DNA of 28,435 bases from JBGVSA01 sp041807905 (lineage in GTDB: Bacteria > Pseudomonadota > Gammaproteobacteria > Burkholderiales > Rhodocyclaceae). Both the position numbers and the translations under genes were made by a program. Below are positions 21,588-28,435 of this stretch, piece after piece. The stretch spans positions 1 to 28,435 of the forward strand of contig NZ_JBGVSA010000034.1 of NCBI RefSeq assembly GCF_041807905.1, written 5' to 3'. A model generated the notes under the pieces. That model was not told where the DNA came from. It saw only the letters and a list, made by a program, of their open reading frames with translations, and ran no database searches. The stretch's first letter is position 1, and the number at the start of each line of letters is the position of its first letter.

Positions 21588-22520
21588 ATGAAGCGCCGCG
21601 AATTCCTGGGCACCGCCATCGGCGGCGCCGTACTGGCTGCGTGTACGACCACGCCGCCGCAAGAGACGCCATCCACGCCTCGCCCCTCCACGGCAGGCCC
21701 TGCACCGGCAGCACCAGCCGCTCCCGTTGTGCCGCCACGCAAGCCGCGCATTGCGTTGGCGCTGGGTGGCGGGGCCGCGCGCGGCTTCGCCCACGTCGGC
21801 GTACTCAAGGCGCTGGAAACCAACGGCATCGTGCCCGACGCCATCGTCGGCACCAGCGCCGGCAGCGTGGTCGGCTCACTGTATGCAGCGGGCTTCGGCG
21901 CGTTCGATCTGCAGAAGCTCGCGCTGCAACTGGACCAGAGCGCCTTTGCGGACTGGGCGTTGTTCGATCGTGGATTCCTCAAGGGCGAGGCGCTCGAACG
22001 CTTCATCAACAAGCAGGTTGGCAACAGGACGATCGAACAGCTCAAGCGCAAGTTCGCCGCCGTGGCGACGAACCTGTCGACGGGCGAGGCGGTGATCTTC
22101 AGTTCCGGCAATGTCGGCGTCGCTGTGCGCGCGTCCAGCTCCGTCCCGGGCGTGTTCTCGCCGGTCGTCATCGGCGACAAGGAATACGTCGATGGCGGCC
22201 TCGTCAGCCCGGTGCCGGTACGTATCGCACGGCAGATCGGCAACGCCGACATCGTGATCGGCGTGGATATCTCGGGTCGACCGTCGGGCCGCAAGAACCA
22301 GGGCAGCATCGATGTCATGCTCGATACCATCGCCATCATGGGCAACCGTATCGCGAGCTTCGAACTGCGCGACGCCGACGTGGTGATCCAGCCGGACGTG
22401 CGCAGCATGTCGCCAAGCAATTTCCAGCTCAAGAACCAGGCCATCCTCGAAGGCGAGCGCGCGGGCTTTGCTGCCGTGCCGCGCATTCGCGAGAAGATCG
22501 CCGCGTTCGCCAAGGGATAG
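21588..22520 (+). CDS. Patatin-like phospholipase lipoprotein with Tat-type signal
   Basis: Predicted serine lipase/acyl hydrolase of the patatin family, related to bacterial RssA/YchK-type proteins. Catalytic features: oxyanion loop GGGAARG at 60-66, nucleophile elbow GTSAGS with Ser90, and the dyad Asp202 in VDGG. The N-terminus reads MKRREFLGTAIGGAVLAAC, combining a twin-arginine motif (RREFLG) with a lipobox (LAAC, Cys19), followed by a Pro/Ala/Thr linker to about residue 50. This predicts Tat export of a folded enzyme and lipid anchoring. It stands between pdxA and rsmA, an insertion relative to the simple pdxA-rsmA order. Substrate unknown; a role in envelope lipid turnover is inference. 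Confidence 0.9.
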   Translation: MKRREFLGTAIGGAVLAACTTTPPQETPSTPRPSTAGPAPAAPAAPVVPPRKPRIALALGGGAARGFAHVGVLKALETNGIVPDAIVGTSAGSVVGSLYAAGFGAFDLQKLALQLDQSAFADWALFDRGFLKGEALERFINKQVGNRTIEQLKRKFAAVATNLSTGEAVIFSSGNVGVAVRASSSVPGVFSPVVIGDKEYVDGGLVSPVPVRIARQIGNADIVIGVDISGRPSGRKNQGSIDVMLDTIAIMGNRIASFELRDADVVIQPDVRSMSPSNFQLKNQAILEGERAGFAAVPRIREKIAAFAKG

Positions 22521-22525
22521 ATCGG

Positions 22526-23320
22526 ATGCCGCAAGGACACCAGGCCCGCAAACGTTTCGGCCAGAACTTTCTTGTCGATCCAAACATCATCGGCAAGATC
22601 GTCGCCGCCATCGCGCCCAAGCCCGGCCAGACGGTGGTCGAGATCGGCCCGGGGCTCGGCGCGTTGACGCGTCCGCTGCTGGCCGCCTGCGGGCATTTGC
22701 ATGTGGTCGAAATCGATCGCGACCTCATCGCCCGCTTGCACGAGGAATACACCGCCGAACAGATGACCGTGCACGAAGGCGATGCGCTCAAGTTCGATTT
22801 CGGCGCGCTTGCCGCCGAGGTGAACGGCCCGCTGCGGGTGGTGGGCAATCTGCCCTACAACATCTCTACGCCGCTGTTGTTCCATCTCGCCGACGCCGCT
22901 GACCGTGTGCAGGACATGACCTTCATGCTCCAGAAGGAGGTCGTGCAACGCATGGTGGGCGAGCCGGGCGAAGAGGCCTACGGGCGCCTGTCGGTGATGC
23001 TGCAGTACCGATTCGAGATGGCGCGCCTGTTCGATGTGCCGCCCGGAGCCTTCCGTCCGGCCCCGAAAGTGGTGTCATCCATCGTCTATATGCGCCCCAA
23101 ACCCATTGAGGCGCTTGATTGCTCGGACGAAAAACTGCTGTCGCGGGTTGTGACCGCGGCATTCGGGCAGCGGCGCAAGACGCTTCGGAATACCCTGCGC
23201 GATATCGCCGGAGAGTCGGACTTTTCTGCAACGCAGATTGATCCGGGCGCCCGAGGAGAAACCTTGTCGGTAGCGGATTACGTTCGTCTGACCAACCACT
23301 TGGCAGGCGGCATGACATAG
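22526..23320 (+). CDS. rsmA: 16S rRNA (adenine1518-N6/adenine1519-N6)-dimethyltransferase
   Basis: KsgA/RsmA dimethylates two adjacent adenines in helix 45 of 16S rRNA late in small-subunit assembly; loss gives kasugamycin resistance. It has 264 residues. Motifs: KRFGQNFLVD at 9-18, SAM motif I EIGPGLG at 39-45, acidic Glu62 in VVEIDRDL, and catalytic NLPY at 108-111, with a helical C-terminal domain. The ATG at 22526 is 5 bases after the patatin stop; the frame is open far upstream inside the patatin gene, but family similarity begins here. Last gene of the lptD operon; no terminator is evident after it. Confidence 0.97.
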   Translation: MPQGHQARKRFGQNFLVDPNIIGKIVAAIAPKPGQTVVEIGPGLGALTRPLLAACGHLHVVEIDRDLIARLHEEYTAEQMTVHEGDALKFDFGALAAEVNGPLRVVGNLPYNISTPLLFHLADAADRVQDMTFMLQKEVVQRMVGEPGEEAYGRLSVMLQYRFEMARLFDVPPGAFRPAPKVVSSIVYMRPKPIEALDCSDEKLLSRVVTAAFGQRRKTLRNTLRDIAGESDFSATQIDPGARGETLSVADYVRLTNHLAGGMT

Positions 23321-23364
23321 ATGAACTTACGGACCGAAGGCCGCACTGCCTGCGATAGGTCTGA

Positions 23365-23392
23365 GGTAAACTGGCAAATTCGCCGTTTAACC
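23365..23392 (+). promoter_or_regulatory. Imperfect inverted repeat and -10-like element before rmlB
   Basis: GGTAAACTGGC and GCCGTTTAACC pair as GGT/ACC, AAAC/GTTT and GGC/GCC with one bulge on each side. The left arm contains TAAACT (23367-23372), a possible -10. No matching -35 was found. The element ends 7 bases before the rmlB ATG and takes the place of a Shine-Dalgarno. Confidence 0.35.
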
Positions 23393-23399
23393 CAGAACC

Positions 23400-24461
23400 A
23401 TGACTATCCTCGTTACCGGTGGCGCCGGCTTCATCGGCGTCAATTTCGTTCATGACTGGCTGGCTGTCTCCGATGAGCCCGTCGTCAACCTCGATGTCCT
23501 GACCTACGCGGGCAACCCGGACAGCTTCGCATCGTTGCGGGGCGACGGGCGCCATATCTTTGTCAAGGGCGATATCTGTGATCGCGAGCTCGTCGATCGT
23601 CTGCTCGCCGAACATCGCCCCCGTGCCATTGTCCATTTCGCTGCCGAGAGTCATGTGGACCGCTCGATCCACGGTCCGGGCGAGTTTATGCGCACCAACG
23701 TCACGGGCACTTTCACGCTGCTCGAAGCGGCCCGGGCTTACTGGGGCGCACTCGAAGGGGCCGAGCGCGAGGGCTTCCGTTTCCATCACGTCAGCACGGA
23801 CGAAGTCTACGGTTCGCTGACAGCAGACGCCGCACCCTTCACCGAAACGCATCCGTACGAGCCGAACAGCCCTTATTCGGCCAGCAAGGCCGCGTCCGAC
23901 CATCTCGTGCGCGCCTGGCATCACACCTATGGACTGCCGGTCACGACGAGCAATTGCTCGAACAACTACGGTCCCTACCATTTCCCTGAGAAGCTGATCC
24001 CGCTCATCATCGTCAATGCGCTGGCCGGCAAGCCGCTGCCCATCTATGGCGACGGTCGCCAGGTGCGCGACTGGCTGTACGTGAAGGACCACTGCGCGGC
24101 GATCCGAGTGGTGCTGGAGCGCGGCCGCGTGGGCGAGACCTATAACGTCGGCGGCTGGAACGAAAAGCCGAACATCGACATCGTCAACACAGTCTGCGCG
24201 CTGCTCGATGAATTGCGGCCCGACGCAGCGGGCCCTTACAGCCGCTTGATCACCTACGTCGCCGACCGGCCCGGACACGATCGCCGCTATGCCATCGACG
24301 CCCGCAAGATCGAGCGTGAGCTGGGCTGGCGCCCGGCCGAAACCTTCGAAACGGGCATCCGCAAGACGGTCCAGTGGTACCTCGACAACCAGGCGTGGGT
24401 CTCCAACGTGCAGACCGGCGCCTATCGTGAATGGGTCGAGCGCAATTACGTCGCGCGCTGA
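23400..24461 (+). CDS. rmlB: dTDP-glucose 4,6-dehydratase
   Basis: Second enzyme of dTDP-L-rhamnose synthesis, converting dTDP-glucose to the 4-keto-6-deoxy sugar. Extended short-chain dehydrogenase: NAD-binding GGAGFIG at 7-13, catalytic Thr133-Asp134-Glu135 in STDEVYG, and the YxxxK pair Tyr159/Lys163 in YSASK. Length 353 is usual. The ATG at 23400 lacks a visible Shine-Dalgarno, and an imperfect inverted repeat lies just before it. First gene of rmlBACD, with rmlA 15 bases downstream. It probably starts a new transcription unit after rsmA. Confidence 0.97.
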   Translation: MTILVTGGAGFIGVNFVHDWLAVSDEPVVNLDVLTYAGNPDSFASLRGDGRHIFVKGDICDRELVDRLLAEHRPRAIVHFAAESHVDRSIHGPGEFMRTNVTGTFTLLEAARAYWGALEGAEREGFRFHHVSTDEVYGSLTADAAPFTETHPYEPNSPYSASKAASDHLVRAWHHTYGLPVTTSNCSNNYGPYHFPEKLIPLIIVNALAGKPLPIYGDGRQVRDWLYVKDHCAAIRVVLERGRVGETYNVGGWNEKPNIDIVNTVCALLDELRPDAAGPYSRLITYVADRPGHDRRYAIDARKIERELGWRPAETFETGIRKTVQWYLDNQAWVSNVQTGAYREWVERNYVAR

Positions 24462-24476
24462 TCAGGCAGGCAAATC

Positions 24477-25364
24477 ATGAAATCGAAGAGAAAAGGCATC
24501 ATCCTCGCGGGCGGCTCGGGCACGCGTCTGCATCCGGTTACGCTGGGGGTATCCAAGCAACTCGTACCGGTCTATGACAAACCGATGATCTATTACCCGC
24601 TGACGACGCTCATGCTTGGGCGCATCAGCGAGGTGCTGGTGATCTCCACCCCGCAGGACACGCCGCGCTTCCAGCAACTGCTGGGCGATGGCAGTGCCTG
24701 GGGCATGTCGATCCAGTACGCGGTGCAACCGAGCCCGGACGGCTTGGCGCAGGCGTTCATCATCGGAGAAAAATTCATCGGCGACAGCCCATCGGCGCTG
24801 GTGTTGGGCGACAACATTTTCTACGGGCACGCCATGGCCGAACGCCTGCGCGCCGCCGATCTGGCCGATGCCGGTTCCACGGTGTTCGCCTATCCGGTGA
24901 CCGACCCCGAGCGCTACGGCGTGGTGGAATTCAACGCCGCCGGCCGCGCCATCAGCATCGAAGAGAAGCCCGCCAAGCCGCGCAGCCGTTACGCTGTCAC
25001 GGGCCTGTACTTCTACGACCAGCAAGTCATCGACATCGCGCGGCACCTCAAGCCGTCGCCGCGCGGCGAGCTGGAGATCACCGATGTCAATCGCGTCTAT
25101 CTCGACCGCGAGCAGCTCGACGTGCAGGTGCTTGGCCGTGGCGACGCCTGGCTGGATACGGGGACGCACGACTCGCTGCTCGAAGCCGGGCAGTTCATCC
25201 AGACACTCGAAAAACGGCAGGGGCTCAAGATCGCCTGTCCTGAAGAGATCGCCTGGCGCAACAAGTGGATCGACGACGCCCAATTGCGCGACATCGCCAA
25301 GCCGCTGGCCAAAAGCGGCTACGGTCAGTACCTGCTGCAATTGATGGAAGATCGGGTGTTCTGA
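24477..25364 (+). CDS. rmlA: Glucose-1-phosphate thymidylyltransferase
   Basis: First and feedback-controlled step of the dTDP-L-rhamnose pathway: glucose-1-phosphate plus dTTP to dTDP-glucose. The nucleotide-binding signature GGSGTRLHP is at 12-20, followed by QLVPVYDKPMIYYPL. Later LGDNIFYG carries the metal-binding Asp, and VVEFNAAGRAISIEEKP is family-typical. Length 295 is normal. The stop TGA shares its A with the rmlC start, so translation is probably coupled. Confidence 0.97.
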   Translation: MKSKRKGIILAGGSGTRLHPVTLGVSKQLVPVYDKPMIYYPLTTLMLGRISEVLVISTPQDTPRFQQLLGDGSAWGMSIQYAVQPSPDGLAQAFIIGEKFIGDSPSALVLGDNIFYGHAMAERLRAADLADAGSTVFAYPVTDPERYGVVEFNAAGRAISIEEKPAKPRSRYAVTGLYFYDQQVIDIARHLKPSPRGELEITDVNRVYLDREQLDVQVLGRGDAWLDTGTHDSLLEAGQFIQTLEKRQGLKIACPEEIAWRNKWIDDAQLRDIAKPLAKSGYGQYLLQLMEDRVF

Positions 25365-25912
25365 TGCAGGTCGTCGAGACAGCGATTCCCGAGGTGCTCA
25401 TTCTCGAGCCCAAGGTGTGGGGCGATGCACGCGGCTTCTTCATGGAAAGCTACAACGCGCACACCTTCGAGGAACTGACCGGCCTGTCCGTCAATTTCGT
25501 CCAGGACAACCATTCCCGCTCGCAGCGTGGCGTCCTGCGCGGCCTGCACTACCAGATCGAACAAGCGCAGGACAAGCTCGTGCGCGTGACCGCCGGTCGC
25601 GTGTTCGACGTGGCGGTGGATCTGCGCCGCAGTTCTTCGACATTCGGCAAGTGGGTGGGGGTGGAGCTGTCCGGCGAGAATCACCGCCAGTTGTGGGTGC
25701 CGGCCGGCTTCGCGCATGGTTTTGTCGTGCTCTCCGAGAGCGCCGATTTTCTCTACAAGACCACCGATTACTACGCGCCGCAGTTCGAGCGCACGCTGGC
25801 CTGGAACGATCCGACCGTTGGCGTCGAGTGGCCACTGGAAGGCATCGAACCACAACTGTCGCCAAAGGACGTCGCCGGCAAGCCGCTGGCCGAATGCGAG
25901 GTCTACGCATGA
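25364..25912 (+). CDS. rmlC: dTDP-4-dehydrorhamnose 3,5-epimerase
   Basis: Third step of dTDP-L-rhamnose synthesis, a cupin-fold epimerase active as a dimer. Motifs: EPKVWGDARGFFMESY near 15-30, QDNHSRSQRGVLRGLHYQ at 47-64 with catalytic His62, Lys71, and the Tyr pocket near 131. Length 182 is usual. The ATG at 25364 overlaps the rmlA stop by one base (TGATG); the frame is open upstream inside rmlA, but family similarity starts here. Its stop overlaps the rmlD start as ATGA. Confidence 0.97.
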   Translation: MQVVETAIPEVLILEPKVWGDARGFFMESYNAHTFEELTGLSVNFVQDNHSRSQRGVLRGLHYQIEQAQDKLVRVTAGRVFDVAVDLRRSSSTFGKWVGVELSGENHRQLWVPAGFAHGFVVLSESADFLYKTTDYYAPQFERTLAWNDPTVGVEWPLEGIEPQLSPKDVAGKPLAECEVYA

Positions 25913-26799
25913 AGCTGCTCGTCACGGGCGTGACCGGGCAGGTGGGTTTCGAGCTCGCCCGATCATTGCAACCGCTCGGTGAAGTTGTCGCGGTCGATCG
26001 TCACATGGCCGATCTATCGCGCCCCGAGACCCTTGCCGGACTCATCGATCGCGTGCGTCCCGACGTGATCGTCAACCCTGCCGCCTACACGGCTGTCGAC
26101 AAGGCCGAAGATGAAGAAGCGCTCGCCATGAGCATCAATGGCGCAGCGCCCGGCGCATTGGCTGTCGCCGCCCGGCGTCACAATGCGCTGCTCGTGCACT
26201 ATTCCACTGACTACGTTTTCGACGGCGGCAAGACTGCGCCGTACCTGCCAGAAGATACTCCGGCGCCGCTCGGCGCCTATGGCCGCTCAAAGCTCGCAGG
26301 CGAACGGGCCATTGCCGAAGCAGGCGGCGATTGGCTGGTGCTGCGGACTTCGTGGGTGTACGGGGCCCGCGGCAAGAACTTCATGCGCACCATGCTGCGA
26401 TTGGCGGGCGAGCGCGAAGAGCTGCGCGTCGTGGCCGACCAGATCGGTGCGCCGACGACTGCCCGCTTGATCGCTGACAGCACGGCACAAATCGTGCATG
26501 CTGCAATGCGGCAGCGACAGTCCGGCCAGTTCGAATCGGGCATTCACCATCTGGTGGCCGCCGGCGAGACGAGCTGGCATGGCTTTGCTGAGGCTATCGT
26601 TGCGGGCGCCCGCGAACGCCGTCCGGACTCGGTCCGGGTGCGCCGGGTGGTCCCCATTGGCACCGCTGAATACCCGACGCCGGCCCGCCGGCCGGCAAAT
26701 TCGCGGCTATCGACCGCCTCCCTCGAGCAGCATTTCGGGGTCGTCGTGCCGCCCTGGCAACAGGGGCTGGCGCTGGCGCTGGACGAGACCTTCGATTGA
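25909..26799 (+). CDS. rmlD: dTDP-4-dehydrorhamnose reductase
   Basis: Final step, the NADPH-dependent reduction that yields dTDP-L-rhamnose for O-antigen or other rhamnosylated glycans. Nucleotide-binding GVTGQVG at 7-13, STDYVFDG at 99-106, and catalytic Tyr124/Lys128 in YGRSK. Length 296 is normal. The ATG overlaps the rmlC stop by four bases. galE follows after 67 bases, so it may belong to the same transcript. Order B-A-C-D is complete with no insertions. Confidence 0.97.
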   Translation: MKLLVTGVTGQVGFELARSLQPLGEVVAVDRHMADLSRPETLAGLIDRVRPDVIVNPAAYTAVDKAEDEEALAMSINGAAPGALAVAARRHNALLVHYSTDYVFDGGKTAPYLPEDTPAPLGAYGRSKLAGERAIAEAGGDWLVLRTSWVYGARGKNFMRTMLRLAGEREELRVVADQIGAPTTARLIADSTAQIVHAAMRQRQSGQFESGIHHLVAAGETSWHGFAEAIVAGARERRPDSVRVRRVVPIGTAEYPTPARRPANSRLSTASLEQHFGVVVPPWQQGLALALDETFD

Positions 26800-26866
26800 C
26801 GCTGCCCTGATTTGACTGGCACCCGGCAGGGGCGGGGGCCGTGACACCCTTGCTGGAGTTTTTGCC

Positions 26867-27883
26867 ATGGCATGTATTCTCGTAACCGGCGGCGCCGGCT
26901 ACATCGGAACCCACACCGCGGTCGAATTGCTGCAAACCGGGCACGACGTCGTGGTGGTCGACAACCTCTGCAACAGCAAGGCCGAAGCCGTGCGCCGGGT
27001 CGAAGAAATCGCCGGGCGCAAGCTCGCCGGCTTCCATACGATCGACGTGCGTGACCGCGCGGCGCTGGCCGAAGTGTTCCGCACCCATCGCATCGACGCG
27101 GTGATCCATTTCGCCGCGCTCAAGGCTGTCGGCGAATCGGTTGCCAAGCCGCTGGCCTACTACGACAACAACATCGCCGGCACCGTGGCGCTGGCCGAGA
27201 CCATGGCCGAAGCGGGCGTCAAGACGCTGGTGTTCAGCTCGTCTGCCACCGTCTACGGCGATCCGGCCAGCGTGCCGATCCGCGAAGACTTCCCGACCGG
27301 GCCGACCAATCCTTACGGCCGCACCAAGTGGATGATGGAATACGTGCTGCGCGACGTTGCCGCCGCCGACCCTGAATGGCGCATCGCTCTGCTGCGGTAC
27401 TTCAACCCGGTGGGCGCGCATGAGTCGGGCCGCATCGGCGAGGACCCCAATGGCCTGCCCAACAACCTGATGCCTTTCGTTACCCAGGTTGCGGTCGGAA
27501 AACTGCCGCGTTTGCGTGTGTTTGGCGGCGATTACGCCACGCCCGACGGCACTGGCATGCGCGACTACATCCATGTCTGCGATCTGGCTGTCGGCCACGT
27601 CAAAGCGCTCGACCGGCTGCGGCAAAGCCCCGGTGTGCTGACGGTGAACCTCGGCACCGGGCAAGGCTATTCCGTGCTGGACGTCGTCCGCGCTTTCGAG
27701 CGCGCGTCCGGCCGCCAGATTCCCTTTGAGATCGTCGCCCGCCGTGCCGGCGACATCGCCCAATGCTGGGCCGACCCGGCGATGGCCGAACGGGAGCTCG
27801 GCTGGCGCGCCGAGCGCGATCTCGATTGCATGTGCGCAGACTCCTGGCGCTGGCAGAGCGCCAATCCGAACGGCTACAACTGA
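26867..27883 (+). CDS. galE: UDP-glucose 4-epimerase
   Basis: Interconverts UDP-glucose and UDP-galactose (possibly also the N-acetyl sugars), supplying galactose for surface polysaccharides. NAD-binding GGAGYIG at 8-14, SSSATVYG with the catalytic Ser near 125, and Tyr150/Lys154 in YGRTK. Length 338 is the same as E. coli GalE. GGAG stands 10 bases before the ATG. The residue equivalent to the E. coli substrate-pocket gate was not assigned, so specificity for acetylated sugars is open. Followed by a 178-base gap rich in hairpins before manC. Confidence 0.96.
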   Translation: MACILVTGGAGYIGTHTAVELLQTGHDVVVVDNLCNSKAEAVRRVEEIAGRKLAGFHTIDVRDRAALAEVFRTHRIDAVIHFAALKAVGESVAKPLAYYDNNIAGTVALAETMAEAGVKTLVFSSSATVYGDPASVPIREDFPTGPTNPYGRTKWMMEYVLRDVAAADPEWRIALLRYFNPVGAHESGRIGEDPNGLPNNLMPFVTQVAVGKLPRLRVFGGDYATPDGTGMRDYIHVCDLAVGHVKALDRLRQSPGVLTVNLGTGQGYSVLDVVRAFERASGRQIPFEIVARRAGDIAQCWADPAMAERELGWRAERDLDCMCADSWRWQSANPNGYN

Positions 27884-27896
27884 AGCTGGATGCACC

Positions 27897-28018
27897 CGAC
27901 GGCGCAACGCTGGCGCCGTCGCGGGAGGCAGGCAGGAGAACGAGCGAAGATCTTCATCCGATGAAGACTTTCTTCCCAGACCGCCCGACACAGGGCGGCT
28001 GATGGCGCGCCCGGCGCG
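27897..28018 (+). other. Cluster of four hairpins between galE and manC
   Basis: Four perfect stems in about 120 bases: CGACGGCGC/GCGCCGTCG (27897-27921, 9 bp); TCTTCAT/ATGAAGA (27951-27967, followed by CTTTCTTCCC); CCGCCC/GGGCGG (27981-27998); and CGCGC/GCGCG (28006-28018). None has a long T-run. This fills the gap between the genes; no promoter is obvious in it. Confidence 0.6.
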
Positions 28019-28049
28019 TCTGAGCGGTTCCCCCTTTGCAGTACCCGAC

Positions 28050-28056
28050 AGGAGGT
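28050..28056 (+). promoter_or_regulatory. Perfect Shine-Dalgarno before manC
   Basis: AGGAGGT, 5 bases before the ATG at 28062. It is the best ribosome-binding site I found in the window and suggests strong translation initiation. Confidence 0.8.
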
Positions 28057-28061
28057 CATTC

Positions 28062-28435
28062 ATGTCCCTGCAACCCGTAATTCTGTCTGGCGGCTCCGGC
28101 ACGCGCCTGTGGCCGGCCTCGCGCGAACAATATCCGAAGCAACTGCTGGCGCTGACCGGCACGCACACGCTGCTGCAAGAGACCGCGCTGCGGTTGTCCG
28201 GCTTCGAAGGCGCGGTGGCCGAGCCAATCATCGTCACCAACGAGGACTACCGCTTCATCATCGCCGAGCAACTGCGCCAGATCGGCTGCCCGAGCAGCCG
28301 CATCGTGCTCGAACCGGTCGGCCGCAACACCGCGCCCGCCATGGAGCTGGCCGCCGTAATCGCTGAGCAGGACGGCGACGACCCGGTGCTGCTGGTCATG
28401 CCCGCCGACCAGGTGGTGGTCGATGTGGCAGCCTT
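28062..28435 (+). CDS. manC: Mannose-1-phosphate guanylyltransferase (ManC/AlgA type), 5' part
   Basis: Makes GDP-mannose from mannose-1-phosphate and GTP; many members are fused to phosphomannose isomerase. The first 124 residues are visible and the frame runs off the window, so the isomerase half cannot be checked. The nucleotidyltransferase signature GGSGTRLWP is at 10-18, followed by SREQYPKQLL; EPVGRNTAPA at 84-93 and LVMPADQ at 111-117 are also family motifs. As I recall the family, the last usually reads PADH or PSDH, so Gln117 is unusual. A perfect Shine-Dalgarno fixes the ATG. It extends the nucleotide-sugar locus begun by rmlBACD-galE. Confidence 0.93.
   Translation, partial: MSLQPVILSGGSGTRLWPASREQYPKQLLALTGTHTLLQETALRLSGFEGAVAEPIIVTNEDYRFIIAEQLRQIGCPSSRIVLEPVGRNTAPAMELAAVIAEQDGDDPVLLVMPADQVVVDVAA

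Noticed and set aside
26594..28240. 548-codon minus-strand open frame opposite rmlD, galE and manC
   Set aside because: Overlaps three well-supported genes; no start signal or domain.
1..28435. CRISPR array, insertion sequence, prophage or attachment site
   Set aside because: No regularly spaced repeats, transposase, integrase or tRNA-end duplication was seen; tRNA-Gln is flanked by its normal conserved neighbours.

Overview
The window is a dense, high-GC chromosomal segment with core housekeeping genes and no sign of phage, insertion sequences or CRISPR. Gene content and order point to a betaproteobacterium; this rests on recalled synteny and protein character, not on a database search. Two conserved blocks support it: TPR protein-lolB-ispE-tRNA-Gln-prs-rplY-pth-ychF, and amgK divergent from lptD-surA-pdxA-(patatin)-rsmA. 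Both resemble the arrangement in Pseudomonas and many Betaproteobacteria. I cannot name the genus.

Layout. Positions 1-676 (minus) hold the first codons of an unidentified gene and a small PlsC-type acyltransferase joined to it by an ATGA overlap. Positions 836-3143 (minus) are a polar amino-acid ABC transporter: lipoprotein binding protein, permease and ATPase. Positions 3391-5349 (minus) encode a dynamin-like GTPase and 5497-6306 (minus) MutM. From 6471 to 13304 (plus) come an exported TPR protein, LolB, IspE, tRNA-Gln(UUG), PRPP synthetase, ribosomal protein L25, peptidyl-tRNA hydrolase and YchF, closed by a clear intrinsic terminator. A YigZ/IMPACT protein (plus) then converges on an ammonium transporter (minus). 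AmgK (minus) is divergent from lptD-surA-pdxA-patatin-rsmA (plus). The right end is a nucleotide-sugar locus: rmlB-rmlA-rmlC-rmlD (dTDP-L-rhamnose), galE, and the start of a manC-type GDP-mannose pyrophosphorylase. This is probably the edge of an O-antigen or exopolysaccharide cluster that continues beyond the window.

How the genes fit together. Much of the window serves the envelope: LolB (lipoprotein insertion), LptD (LPS export), SurA (outer-membrane protein folding), AmgK (cell-wall sugar recycling), PlsC-like acyltransferase, patatin lipoprotein, and sugar nucleotides for surface polysaccharide. The rest is translation (rplY, pth, ychF, rsmA, tRNA-Gln), nucleotide, isoprenoid and vitamin B6 precursors (prs, ispE, pdxA), DNA repair (mutM) and nitrogen uptake (amt, amino-acid ABC transporter).

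I found no clearly new system. The best unexplained signals are regulatory: a good sigma-54 promoter with an NtrC-like site upstream of amt, which also resets the amt start codon; a cUUCGg hairpin between transporter genes; structured leaders around tRNA-Gln, prs and rplY; a terminator-like element between lptD and surA; and four consecutive hairpins between galE and manC. No gene-free stretch exceeds 300 bases; the longest are 15382-15664 and 3144-3390.
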